From contig JACGCM010002784.1 in assembly GCA_014058105.1 (NCBI GenBank), positions 2,728,001 to 2,792,000 on the forward strand: a stretch of 64,000 bases of DNA, read 5' to 3'. The stretch is from Kingdonia uniflora (taxonomy: Eukaryota > Streptophyta > Magnoliopsida > Ranunculales > Circaeasteraceae). A program made the translations under genes and the position numbers. The notes beneath the pieces are model-generated. The model was given only the letters and a program-made list of their open reading frames with translations, searched no databases and was not told the origin of the DNA. Of the stretch, positions 33,451-44,589 are shown one piece after another (positions within the stretch are counted from its first letter, which is position 1; the number at the start of each line of letters is the position of its first letter).

Positions 33451-34761
33451 AAAAAGCTAACACCAAATTGAAGACACCAAAATGTAATCACAATTAATTT
33501 ACGTTAAATATCTGAGAATATCTACATGTAAACAATTTAAAGGGAAACACATTGAGTGCTGACACTAGCAATACCAGCTTTGATATTTTCTTCTCAAAAT
33601 CCAAACCCCCTGGCATCTCAAAATCCAACAATCCTAATCCTAAATATCATCATTTTTCTAATTAGCAAATAAAGATAAGTACATTTAATAATCAAAACTA
33701 CCATAAGAATCATTTGAATAGTATTCCAAGAGTGTAAAGACTCACCTGAGTTTATCCAATACTTTAAAGGACATGCTACGATTTTGAGATAATTGTAAGG
33801 ATTTTTCTGCTACAATAAGATATTAAGACAGATCTTTGTATCATATTCTATTTTTGTACAAGGGGTGAAGAGCTCCTTCGTCATGGTCTTCTGCTACGAT
33901 GAGGAAGAAGAAAAGGATGATAATCAGACCCAATGTTAGCTCACAGGTTACTAAATTCTCAAAACTAGTGTATTTTTTATCTTAGCTGATTTTCAGATAT
34001 GGGGATTACCCTTGTGAGAAGAGGAATAGTTTGACTTTGATTACAATTAGATGATTGAAACAAGAGTTACACCCTTATAGTGTTCAACTTTGAAATTACA
34101 GTCTCATGCCTATCCCATGCACCATTTATGGCAAATCAAAAATCAGACCGCCGATTTCATATTTTTTGGGGGATTATTACTTCAAATTATGGTTTTGGCC
34201 AGGAAAACTTTCAGAATTTGAAGTATTTTGTTAAGGGCATTCGGCAAGGTAAAGTAGATCCCTACTGCTTAGTGGTATACCAGTATGCTCCTCCAAATAA
34301 CAACTGGTCATCTAATTGGTGGGAAATGAAGTCATTGGGAAAATGGGCTAATAGAGCAGCCAATTGCCAAAGATTACCTTTAGAAACATACACAAAAATT
34401 AAAGAAAACCTTACAAGACTGTTAGTTTCACACTACCTATTTATTGTATTTTCCTTTTTTATTTTTCTTTAAAGTTAGCTAGTCATTGTATAGTTGATTC
34501 ACTTGAGGCTTCCCTTTAGATTATAACTCTTTTCATATGAATTGAAAATCCTGGTGGGCTCTGCCTAACTCTGGTTTCCTTCTTTAAAAAATAGATTATT
34601 TGTGTCTGAGTACAGTTACGTCTCGAGAATTTGGTTAACAGATTGTCAGAGCTTGTAACAGGGCTAATGACACATGTTTTAAAGAAATTGACTATGGGAT
34701 ATAACAGGGCTGCTATATATGATTCAAAGGTACCTTGCTCGCCATATGAAGGTACCTTGCT
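33451..34761. other. CACTA interior with an unassigned plus-strand ORF
   Basis: 34080-34469 is open for 130 codons on the plus strand (for example YFVKGIRQGKVDPYCLVVYQ and NNNWSSNWWEMKSLGKWANR). Its Trp/Asn-rich, gene-like composition suggests another captured exon, but no family was recognised. No other coding block seen. Confidence 0.4.
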
Positions 34762-36112
34762 CACGAGTTGGAGCTCATTGAAGTGGTTACAGATCAGGTT
34801 GTAGTTGTTCTTTCACATGCTGCAATCTTGGAGGAGTTTATGAGAGCAAGGGATCACCTAGCGGAACAAAATGTTGCCCTTGATCTTGTAAGGAGAGAAC
34901 CAGAAACAGCAATTCGTGCGCGCAATGATTTCCTGGCCGTCATGAATCATGAAATGAGAACCCCCATGCATGCTATTTTGCCCTATATTCCTTATTACAG
35001 GAAACTGAATTGATAGCTGAACAACAATTGATGGTAGAAACGGTTTTAAAAGGTAGTAACCTCTTAACAACATTGATAAATGATGTATTAGATCTTTCAA
35101 GACTAGAAGATTGAAGCCTTGAACTAGACCTTAGAGCTTTTAACCTCCACTCAGTTTTTAGAGAGGTCATTAACTTGATCAAACTCATAGTATCTGACAA
35201 AAAATTGTTTCTCTCACTAAATTTAGCATCGGATCTGCCTGAATATGTTGTTGGTGATGAAAAACTTCTGATGCAAACCATATTTAAATGTTGCTGGCAA
35301 TGCTGTGAAGTTCTCAAAAGAAGGCAGTATATTTGTTTCTGTTAGTATTGCAAAACTGGAATCTCTGAGAGATGCTCGAGCTCCGGATTTTTCTCCAATG
35401 CCAAGTGATAATCACTTTTATTTGCGAGTACAGGTAAAGGATTCAGGATCAGGAATCAACCCTCAAGATATTCCCAAGTTGTTCAACAAATTTGTAGACA
35501 GTCAATCTTTAGCAAGTAAAAATTCCTGTGGAAAAGGACTTGGACTTGCAATTTCGAAGAGGTTCTTAAGTCTCATGGAGGGTCACATATGGATTGAAAG
35601 TGAAGGCCTTGGCAAAGGGTGTACTGCTACATTCCTTGTAAAACTAGGAATTGCAGAGCGTCCAAAGTAAGAAGACTGAGCAACTTTTTATACCCAAAAT
35701 GCAAGTGAATTGAGGCTATTCACATTTTCCAGGACTTCAAGTTCTTGTTATGGATGGCAATGGGGTTAGCAGGATGGCGACCAAGGGCCTTCCTGTTCAT
35801 CTGAGATGTGATGTAACAGCGACTGGTTCGAGTGAAGAGTGTTTGTAGATCTTTTCTCATGAGCACAAGGTGGTATTCACGGATGTAGGTATCTCAGGGA
35901 TGGATGGCTATGAAGTAGTATCTGTATTACAGGATAGATTTTTAGCACGTCATCAAAGGCCACTGATAACAGCACTCACAACAAACACAGATAGGGCTAC
36001 GAAAGATAACTGCTTGAGAGTTGGTATGGATGAAGTTGTACTCAAACCCGTTTCACTTGAGAAAGTAAGGAGTGTTTATCGGTGCTCTTGCAGAATGGGA
36101 CTCTTCGTAAAA
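34762..36112 (+). pseudogene. ETR1-like: Captured ethylene receptor fragment (ETR1-type)
   Basis: Covers the end of the GAF region through histidine kinase and receiver. [20 protein letters not shown] opens the block; the H-box [11 protein letters not shown] keeps the phospho-His. Next come [12 protein letters not shown], the N-box region [10 protein letters not shown] with an extra base at about 35287, then [16 protein letters not shown] and [11 protein letters not shown] (G boxes). The receiver (35735-36112) keeps the phospho-acceptor Asp in [15 protein letters not shown] and the KPVS lysine. Introns are partly kept (GTAAGA at about 35671 to TTTTCCAG at 35733; a shortened one near 34985). 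Missing are the N-terminal ethylene-binding membrane helices. Stops lie at 35113 and 35847. Subfamily I is indicated because kinase motifs and receiver are canonical. Confidence 0.9.
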
Positions 36113-37486
36113 TGAGGTACTAAAGAAAAGGCCTTAGAACAAAAAAACTATAAAAATGATAGCAAATCCACTTTTAATGTATAAAAGACAGTTACTTCTG
36201 GACACCGTACAGGGTAGTAGATTGTTCACGCAAACTACAAAATGACTTGAAAATATTACTCAATGTATTCTTGACACCGTGAGGGGACTCGGTTTAATAA
36301 AGTGTTCTGAGAAATTCCATACATCTTTCAGTCCTTTCCTGTGTTCTACACTTGTGTCGGTTCCTGCGACAAGAGTGGCTAAGTTAGTTTAAATTGTAAA
36401 TGTGAGATACACAACACAATGTGTAACAATAAATCCGTAACTTTCAAGTTTGAGTTTCCTATATAAATTAGAAAGATATTGTTTTGAAAATGTTGTACTT
36501 ATTTCAGCTTCTGCTTTTTCCTTCTATGAACTTCATATCTGCAGGTTTAGGACTCATTGTTCAATATCTGCTTGTTGGAATCCTCTTCAGTTTAAGTAAG
36601 CTGAGTTGGATTGGCAGAGTGCTCCCTTGGCACTAAAGGGAAGAATCCCAAACCTTAGAAATAAATAGCAACGCCACTCATCTAACATGAAACTAAAAGA
36701 ACCTAGAGAATTGAAATAGAACCGATTAGCCCATAATTTAACGTTATTCAAATTAATTCGAAGCATACTACACGAAATGGAGACTGAAACTAGTGCAAAA
36801 ACATAACTGAGTTTGTTTGGCAAATTATGCTATAAATATGTAGAGAGATATCTATATTATAATGTCATAATATATTTAGTAATGCTTTAGAAGAGGGGTT
36901 CTTTTTCTTCTTCTAATGAATGTATGTTCAAAGTCATATTTCATTTTAAATCCCTTGTTCTATCGAGGCATGGAACTAGTAAGTTTTTGGCCTCAGACTT
37001 GCATTTGTTAAGCATTTATCTGGAACTAGGATCAAACTCTCCATGAGATTTTATATTTCTCTTCTAGTAATTCTCTTTTGATACATGAGAAGGCAAGCCT
37101 TGGTGCTGGTTGGAACTAAATTGCTAACACCTGCGTGATGGGATAAATTGCTTTTAAGCGCAGTAGAAAAAAAAAATCCTTGCACATACAACTTTTGGTC
37201 CAACAAGTCCTTTGTTTATTTACAAGAGTTTGGTCTAGGATAATAATGACCACCAAACACCAATATCATCTCGTAAGTCATAACTACCAATAACGTTCCT
37301 CATCTGCTGCAAGTGCGCCTGTAAAACTATTAGGCTTTATAGTGTCGCTACTTGGCATTCGCAGTAGTTTGAAGCCCAAGTTCAGTAAAATTGACATTTT
37401 TTGGTCAAAAAGATAGAGAGCCTCAGCCTCATTTGGTTAAAGGTAACAAATTGATTTCGAAACCCTAATAATTCTATTTTGTTTCT
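36113..37486. other. CACTA interior; no gene recognised
   Basis: Follows the ethylene receptor fragment and may include its 3' untranslated and flanking DNA. No conserved coding block was found on either strand. Confidence 0.4.
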
Positions 37487-37491
37487 AAGAA

Positions 37492-37920
37492 ATGTACTCT
37501 CTTTGTAAAAACATTCTTCTTAGAAAAAGTAGCAGTATTTGCAGAATCAGAAGTAGAAGAAGAAACATACTAATTGATTTGAAAACCCATCTAATAATAA
37601 TAACTCCATTTTCTTCTAATGCACCAATCCAATACCCATCTCCTCTTAGGAACCCTGTTGTGTTTGATCATCTTGTAAGCACATTTGGGTTCACAACAAA
37701 CAAAGCAATCAAAGCCTTTAAAGACTTCTCTCGCTCCGCCTCGCCCTCTAGTTTGAGTATTGTTCCTGATTTCCTCAAATAGACTCTATGTTATACTGCT
37801 GCCCAAATCACAACTATCTTTTCTAGGAGACCCACATTACTCTCTTCCAATATTCTTAGAGATGTAGCAAGAAATCTAAAACACATATTCTTAGAGATGT
37901 AACAAGAAATCTAAAGCACA
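37492..37920 (+). pseudogene. Captured mTERF gene, N-terminal part
   Basis: The start at 37492 gives a basic, Ser/Arg-rich leader (CKNILLRKSSSICRIRSRRR) like a mitochondrial targeting peptide. Then FDHLVSTFGFTTNKAIKAFK and, after a TAG at about 37780, AAQITTIFSRRPTLLSSNIL, the first mTERF helical repeat. Plant mTERF proteins act in organelle gene expression and usually have five or more such repeats; only the first is left. The reading frame then dissolves into 35-bp tandem repeats that begin inside the coding sequence. It is the third gene fragment in this CACTA element. Confidence 0.78.
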
Positions 37921-37950
37921 TATTCCTAGAGATGTAACAAGTAAGAATTT
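37851..37950 (+). repeat. 35-bp tandem repeat at the end of the mTERF fragment
   Basis: TATTCTTAGAGATGTARCAA recurs at 37851, 37886 and 37921 (spacing exactly 35), with a degenerate further copy near 37995. The first copy is the natural mTERF coding sequence, so the array grew from it. Confidence 0.88.
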
Positions 37951-38514
37951 AGATCTCCTGATTTCGGTTTGTTATAGCAGTAGTCAGATGCACATATTCT
38001 TAGATATGTCTAACAAGAAATCCCAATGTTCAAAGTACTTTAATCCTTCAAAATTCAGCATGAAATCTAAAACACAGATCACAAAAGGCAAATTTAATGA
38101 ATAGAGAAACTCACCGAATGGTTAACGGCATCCCAAATCTGACCCTTCACGATGACTTTCAAGCCCCTTATATCTTCATACCAATTGTAGACTTAGAATC
38201 GAGACTAAGCTCGTGAGAAATTTTGATTTCTCAATACCATAGCTTTGAGAAATTCAGTGATAGAGAATTCAACAATTGAGAAATCCAAATTGATTGAGAA
38301 ACTCTTAGCTTTGAGAATCGCAAACTGGTAATTCTTTAGAGCAGCAAATTGAAGAAAAATTGAGAAGGAACATATATATTTGAGAGGGAACCATAAAATC
38401 CAAATTTAGGCCTCTAGTTTCCAAGATAAAGTCTCTTAGGAGCTATCCCACGAACCCTTGCAACTTCAGTAAATAAGAGATGAAGGAAAGGAAAGGAAAT
38501 AGAAAATTACACGG
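37951..38514. other. CACTA interior near right end
   Basis: No coding block recognised. Sequence at 38210-38350 contains several GAGAAATT/GAGAAATC repeats of low complexity. Confidence 0.4.
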
Positions 38515-38735
38515 ATAAACATCTATTTGCCACAGTAAATATCTGTGTCAAATTTACCATAGATAATGTTCGTGGCAAATCAAAAATCAGACCGTGGCAA
38601 ATTTATGATTTTGGTGTAGTGGGATTGATTGCTAAGGTAGAGATCAAATTTGAAGATGTGATGATCGATAGAGGAAATCTGATCGGATGTGGTCGCCCAG
38701 GTCATCAAGGCTATTTTAGATGCAATTATATGTAA

Positions 38736-39647
38736 AGTGCTATCATAAATAAATGTAAGTATTATTGAATTTAACAGAAAAGATGATAGTCAATTTGATC
38801 ATCTATAGTTGCAAATGCCGTTTAAGATTGTTTTGATAAACAAATTTTGAATAACTTTGTAAATTTTGTTAGTTTTGAAAATGACGTCACTAGTACTATA
38901 AGTATAAGGAATAAGAATAGAAAAAATGCAGGAGCTTCTAGTTTTTTTTTTATGTAAAGCTGCAAAGATTTGATATCGTGGAGTGTGAGTCATTATGAGT
39001 GTGGGAAGGTCAAATAAAGATATGTAAACAAGAGATAAAAATAGATTTAAATATGAGGGCAGGGGGAATGATGGAAAGACGGTTTTATTAAGAAGGTACA
39101 AGACGACTGACATGGATAGTGGAAACAACGCCACAGTTCCAAAACCGAGGAGAGGTCGTGCGAGACATAATAACTATCAGCCATTAGAGAGAGAAAAAAA
39201 ATAGTACTTAGTCTTTATCATTCAAACGCTTTTTAACTTCTAAAAATTTGGAGAATACGGAGAGAGAAGCGGGAAAAAATTGCAGAGGATTTGGTATAGA
39301 ATTATCTGAGGGTAATCAACAGTCGAAGAGAGTTACAAGCACTGAATCATGTAGGTGGCTATATAACAGCGTTGTGAGGGAAGGACTTGGCGTTATTGAG
39401 GATTCTTATTCTGGCACTCGTGTGCTGTGTTTTTTGCAAATCGTAATCTATTTTAAGCAAATCTCTAAAAAATCACTATTTATAGCAACCTGTGAAACTT
39501 GACATATAGACATAATATATGAAAGATATGTTGTATATGAATGATCGATGTGTATAAAATAATGATAGATACCTGAACCTGTATGTAGGTCGAACGTGAG
39601 GGGTATTTGTGTAGGATCAAAACTTTTCTTGTAGAATTGCAGTTGAG
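38736..39647 (+). other. Upstream region of the antisense coiled-coil gene, copy B
   Basis: CTATATAAC at 39359-39367 is a possible TATA box. ACCTGTATGTAGGTCG at 39574-39589 is shared with copy A and lies near the start of similarity between the two copies. The segment immediately before the ATG at 39648 may be a 5' leader. No other coding block was accepted. Confidence 0.45.
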
Positions 39648-42018
39648 ATGGATAGTTTGCCTATTAACATTATTTCGACCTCTGGTCGGACGGTAGAGTC
39701 TGATAGTGAGGTTGAAGTAGAATTGGAGGAATTTCCAGGTTTCCCTGGCAAATTGGTAGCCTATCTCCCTGGTTTAGATGCATTTAAAGAATTTTGTAAA
39801 GCCAAGTCTGTTGTAAGAGGGAAATGGGGTAACTGCGTAGAATACGCTGGTAGACTGCTCAGGGGGTGTACTGTAGCGATGGGGGAGGAGTATTTTTATT
39901 TGATGGCTGACTTGGAGGTAGAAAAATGAGATATGGGTATAGATGAATCGATCTCATTAGAATATTTTGATGAGAGTATTCGGAGTGACCTTTCAGAAGG
40001 TTTCTTGTGTTACCTGTCTCAATTAGAGTACGGATTGAGTCTTCCCCTTACCAATTTGGCGAAGGGGATTATGAATACGATTGGAGGATGTCTTGTTCAA
40101 TTAAACGGGAACATGTGGGAGGTAATAAGTGTTTGTGACCATCTGAATGAAAAATGAGAAAATGAGGGGAAAGTGGGGAGGATATCCCCTAAGAACGTAT
40201 TGCAGTTTTATAGGGTGAAAAATTATCACACTAGTGGTGGGGCGTATTTCTGTGCGAGTACAACTCGGTGTCGCTTCTTCGATCTGAATTCAGCAAGTCG
40301 AGCCTGGAATGACAACGTAATATGGGTAAAAGGTAACTATCTTCAGAGAGATTATGAAGAACCTTTGGATCTTCTGTTTAGAACTGTAAAACAAAGTAAG
40401 TATGACGATATATAGAGTATAATATTGATATGCTTGAACTAATGACCTTTTATTAATAATAAAACTGTTGTGCATGGTAGACCCGAAGTCCCAAGTGGAG
40501 AGGAAAGATTCATTATTTGACGAAGTTGCGGAGGAAGAGGTTGAGCTAGAATTTGTTTTGGAAGAACTTGGCCTTAGCAGAAAGAAGAGGGTTGGGAGTA
40601 AGTCGAAAAAGGTTTAAAAATCTCAATCGACCAGGCTGATGGCAGGCGTCGATGATGGGAAGAAGAGAGGAACTAGTGGGGAAGGTCAAACCAATATGGC
40701 CAAGACCCCTATAATAGACAGTTCGGTTAAGCCAGAGTCTATTGCATCGAGCAAATTAACTCGAATGTTTCTAAAAAAATAGATGCCGAAGCATCCGTCG
40801 GCCTCTGGTACCACTAGAAGTGGTGAGGTCGATAGAAAAGAGAAAAGGAGAAGGATCTAACCTTTGGAGAGGTTGGTGGAAAATGTCGCTGAAGAGCGAC
40901 CTACTGCAGAGGACGATCTCAAAGATGTGGAGGAAAAGGCCAGGCTGGCGGCTCTTCATGGAGAGGAGGACATGAGTAGGATGGTAAGTATTTATGTTCG
41001 ATCATGTGAAATATTTATTTATTGCATTTTGAACTCATGCTGAGGTCGATTAATTTTATGCAGGATACGGTTGCTCGTTTGGTGAAGGAGATTTGGCTCG
41101 GAGTGGAAGAAGAAAAATCCTAGTTGATGAAGGTGAAGGTTGAGCTTGAAAAGAAGGTAGCTCGAGCGAAGGCCGATGCTTTCATAGAAGTAAAGAAGTT
41201 AGAGGGCCTGAAGGCTTCCCATGTAGTGGCGATTGGTCATCTACAAGCGGAGGCGAGGGGGAATCTGGAAGAGGTGAAGGTGGAGCGCGAAAGGCTTGGG
41301 TGCTACCTAATGTCAAAGGGATATTCTGAGGATGAGGTGGATACCATTAAGGCAGACACCTATGTTGAGGAGCGTGATGATGAAGAAGTGGAAGAGGCTG
41401 CGGTGGGAGTTGTTGATGGGCTTGATGGTGTCTCTCGCCAGACGGTGTTAGACAATCAAGGGGATGACACCAAACTCCCGGAGGGCGAGAATGAGAAGGT
41501 ATGGTAGAGAAATGAATTTGTATGAGTATCTTAGAAGTGTCTTGTAAATTTTTGGATTTGTGCGTATTGAATAGACTTCTGTAAGTTGAGCCCCGTTTTT
41601 TATAACCCTCTTGTAGGCTCTTAGAGAAATGAGTCTCAGAATAATAGATCTAGAGGCCGAGCTTGCCAGGGAAAGAGAGATCTCCACAGCCTTGTTGTCT
41701 TCGCAAGCAGAACTGTAGGTTAGATCATAATAGGTCTTCTGACTTGTATGCTATATTGACATAAAGCTACCAAGTAAATAAGATAACATAAAGCGTAGAG
41801 GCAGACCAAAAACTTGCTATCAGTTTTAGGAAAATAACACTAATATAGTACATAGGAAAATTCAAAGTATGTAGATAAAGTAGAATATAGAAAACATCTA
41901 CCTTAGACTTTGAAATATATGTCATGGAGCACCTATCAGAGATTTTACTTCGATCTTTAAGCCTAAAAGTAGTTGCACATAGTACATGTTAGAAATCAGA
42001 TATCCTATTAGAAATGAG

Positions 42019-42083
<65 letters not shown>

Positions 42084-43494
42084 TGTTGATGGGTGTTATG
42101 AATCGAACTGTATATAATGTATCTGTTATTGTACATGTCAAATTGGATTCAGTTCGTTTGCGCGAAGATGAGGCACTACAAAGTGACTGAGAATTTGTGG
42201 AGGAGTTAAATAGGGTAAGGGAGGCGAATGAGGATAGAGAAAAAAAACATGTAAATGTGCATTTTAAATTTGTTGAGGCATCCCATACTGTTGTCGACCT
42301 CAGTCGCAAGAACGAGGAGAAGGATGCCAAAATTGACAAGGGGCCTAAAGAGCTTCTGGAGATAAAAGAATACACCGCAAAGCTTTAAAGTAGGCAAGCT
42401 TAAATGGCTCAATTCCGTATTCAGGCGTTAGAAAGATCGGAGGCACAATCTTGAGCTGATCTTCAGAATTGTAGAAGCGAACTGGAACGACTGAAACAGA
42501 AAATGATTGAAAAAGATAATGAACTGAAGGTGGGTCGAGAAAATCTATTAGCCTCGGAAGCTGTAGCCGAATACTTTCATATAGCCCTACCTACCAAGGA
42601 TATGGAGTTTCGGGGGATGCAACGGAGATATGACGAGTTAAATGAGAGGGTGGCACGATTGAAGACCGAATTGGTGGAAGCCAACGCGCGTGTCAAAAAA
42701 GCTGAGGCTAGAGAGCGCTCGAATGGGAGTAGAAATGATGTTAAAGTTCTTTTAGTTTAAGTGGATGTAGTTAGCCTATCAGGTCGAATTAGAGAGCTAG
42801 TAGGTAACGTAGCTCAAATTCAAGGGCATGTGCAGAAAGGGAATGCAAACTAAAGGGAATGCTGGCATAAGTTGGATGCTGCTCTTGTCAGGGAAAAGGT
42901 CTTGGAAGGGGAAATCAGGGCAAAGGAAATTCTGATGTAGAAGAAAGATGACTTGCTAGGGGATACTTCAGCCAGGGAAGAGTTAGATACCGAAATCGAG
43001 AAACTTCACGCTCAGGTGGCAGACCTAGAGGCCATTAATCAGGCTGAATCAGCTAAATTTGTCAAAAAATTGGAAGAAACTATAGCTTTTGATGCTTGGA
43101 CATAAATGGAAATGGCACATCAAAAGAAACTATATGCGACTTTGGAGTCACGCCTCAAGAATGTGAGATCTCACTTTTCAAAGATCGTTGTATCTCATAC
43201 GTCATGCGCAGACCTGTTAAAGTTGACCGTTACATATTTTGTAGAAGAAGTAAAAAGACTTGAGTTAGAACGAGATACCTTGTTCAAGAGTTTGTCTGAC
43301 AAGGGATGCATTTGTAGAGTCAATATAGATCGAGGGAACTGTATGGCCTTCATGGAAACAAATTTAGGCTCTCGACCTGCTGATCTGATAGAGAGAGGCA
43401 GAGTTATTGTAACTTACAAACTAAATTTTAATCGACCTCCTGCTGAAGGGTAAAACATGGTTGACATCCCAGCAGCAAAAAAGAATCCATTGTA
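39648..43494 (+). pseudogene. Antisense coiled-coil gene of Tat copy B (aORF)
   Basis: Five exons are inferred from splice signals: 39648-40395, 40481-40983, 41064-41498, 41617-41714 and about 42139-43494; donors are mostly GTAAGT or GTATGG. Exon 1 contains the conserved block YLSQLEYGLSLPLTNLAKGI and LNGNMWEVI, as in plant proteins labelled putative gypsy-type transposon. Exon 3 contains LMSKGYSEDEVDTIKADTYV and an acidic tail. Exons 3-5 are rich in Lys/Glu heptads (coiled coil). Stops at 39927, 40156, 40615 and others, and a lost AG acceptor before exon 5, show decay. An extra antisense gene between pol and the 3' LTR is known for Tat-lineage elements; its role is not established. Confidence 0.75.
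42018..42080. repeat. (AT)n microsatellite in an aORF intron
   Basis: About 31 AT dinucleotides with one C interruption at the start, inside the intron before the last exon. Absent from the corresponding intron of copy A. Confidence 0.95.
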
Positions 43495-43499
43495 ATGTG

Positions 43500-44180
43500 A
43501 CCTAAAAATAAATAATATATGTCGCAGACATATTGAAATAGATGAAAGATAGTATGACCTTTGTCTTATCCTATGTCTAGTGGGGTCTTTGATATAAAAC
43601 AATTTTTTACATTTGTTCTAATCACAAAGATGGGTTGAGTTAGTCAAACCAAGTGAATCTTGATTTAACTGTAGAAATGTTACAGACATATTGAAAGAGA
43701 TGAAGGCTAGTATTTCTTTTGCCTCATCTTATACATATTAGAGTCGTTGATATAAAACAAGTTTCTACATTTGTTTTAATTGCAGAGATTTAGTAGAGTC
43801 AACCAAATCAAGTGTTATCATTTATTTAACTAGTATAATGTCCCAAACAAGTTGAAGTTGATGAAGGCTAGAATTACTTTTGCCCTATCTCATGTTTGGT
43901 AGAGTTTTTAATATAAAACAAGTTTTTACATTTGTTTCAATCGTAGAGATTTAGTAGAGTAAGCCAAACCAAATATTATCCTTGATTTAACTGGTATAAT
44001 GTCTTAAATAAGTTGAAGTAGATGAAGGATAGTATTACCTTTGCCCTATCTCAAGTTTGGTAGAGTCTTTGATATAAAACAAGTTTCTACATTTGTTTCA
44101 ATCGCAGAGATTTAGTAGAGTAAGCCAAACCAAGTGTTATCCTTGATTTTACTGGTATACGTTCGATTAAAAGCTAGTAT
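43500..44180. repeat. 161-bp tandem repeats between aORF and integrase, copy B
   Basis: TAGTAGAGT recurs at 43791, 43952 and 44113 (exactly 161 apart) inside units that also contain GATATAAAACAAGTTTYTACATTTG and TTGATTTAACTGGTATAATG; a degenerate first unit starts near 43505. This is four copies. Copy A has 162-bp units of related sequence in the same place, so the array is an inherited part of the family and separates the convergent 3' ends of pol and aORF. Confidence 0.88.
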
Positions 44181-44589
44181 TATCTATACTTTAATCTACA
44201 GAATGTGGTTGAATCTACGTAAGTAGGGAGATGTGAAAAACTTAGAAATTTCATTGATCAGTTTAGAATTTACATTGGATAGAGATGCAAATCTCATTTT
44301 TGGAATTGAAAAATCAAAAGCGAAAAATGGAAATGGAGTAGTAAGATGCTTAACGATAGTACCATTTCAGTCACCTAGTGTTCGTAGGATTTAAAATGGG
44401 GATTCCCTCTTCTGTCATGAGATAATATGATCCCATGCCTAAGAGACCTGTGATAATGAATGGACCCTCCCAATTGTCGGTTAATTTTCCAGCGTGAGGC
44501 TCTTTGTGATGTTAAGGAATCTCTCTGAGGATGAGATCGTCAATTTGGAAGGTACACTTTCTGACTCAGCTATTGTACGATCTGGCGAA

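Larger units (their letters stand above)
31618..38621. mobile_element. CACTA (EnSpm-type) element carrying host gene fragments
   Basis: The left end is CACTACACCAATTTTG (31618) and the right end is the complement of CACTACACCAAAATC (ending at 38621). Flanking triplets are AGA and GGA, a 3-bp duplication with one change. Short subterminal repeats of the form GCCACGGA...GTCTGTGG occur at 31640-31980 and again at 38515-38605. No transposase was found in the 7.0 kb. Instead it holds exons of three cellular genes in two orientations: HAD/riboflavin-kinase (minus), ethylene receptor (plus), mTERF (plus). It is nested in Tat copy B. Confidence 0.88.
31375..38735 (+). pseudogene. Second small antisense unit, split by the CACTA element
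   Basis: The frame opens MVRTRS at 31375, has a TAG at codon 7, and then is open to the CACTA end at 31617 (VQKKTFGLFGYDIKLPVREC; ELEYARYFYEICFRELVRDP). Immediately beyond the CACTA, the same frame continues from 38622 or 38625 to a TAA at 38733-38735 and includes CGRPGHQGYFRC, a weak Cys/His arrangement. So the transposon interrupted a continuous reading frame of about 119 codons. Apart from the shared MV[K/R]TR start and promoter-like TATA, I see no link to a known family. Confidence 0.5.

Noticed and set aside
33451..34761. Extra exons of the ethylene receptor (membrane or GAF part) upstream of 34762
   Set aside because: No ethylene-binding helix motifs or GAF motifs were seen on the plus strand; the ORF at 34080 has a different character.
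38799..39134. Minus-strand ORF of 111 codons upstream of the antisense gene in Tat copy B
   Set aside because: Low-complexity, hydrophobic composition, no motif, and it lies opposite a probable leader region.
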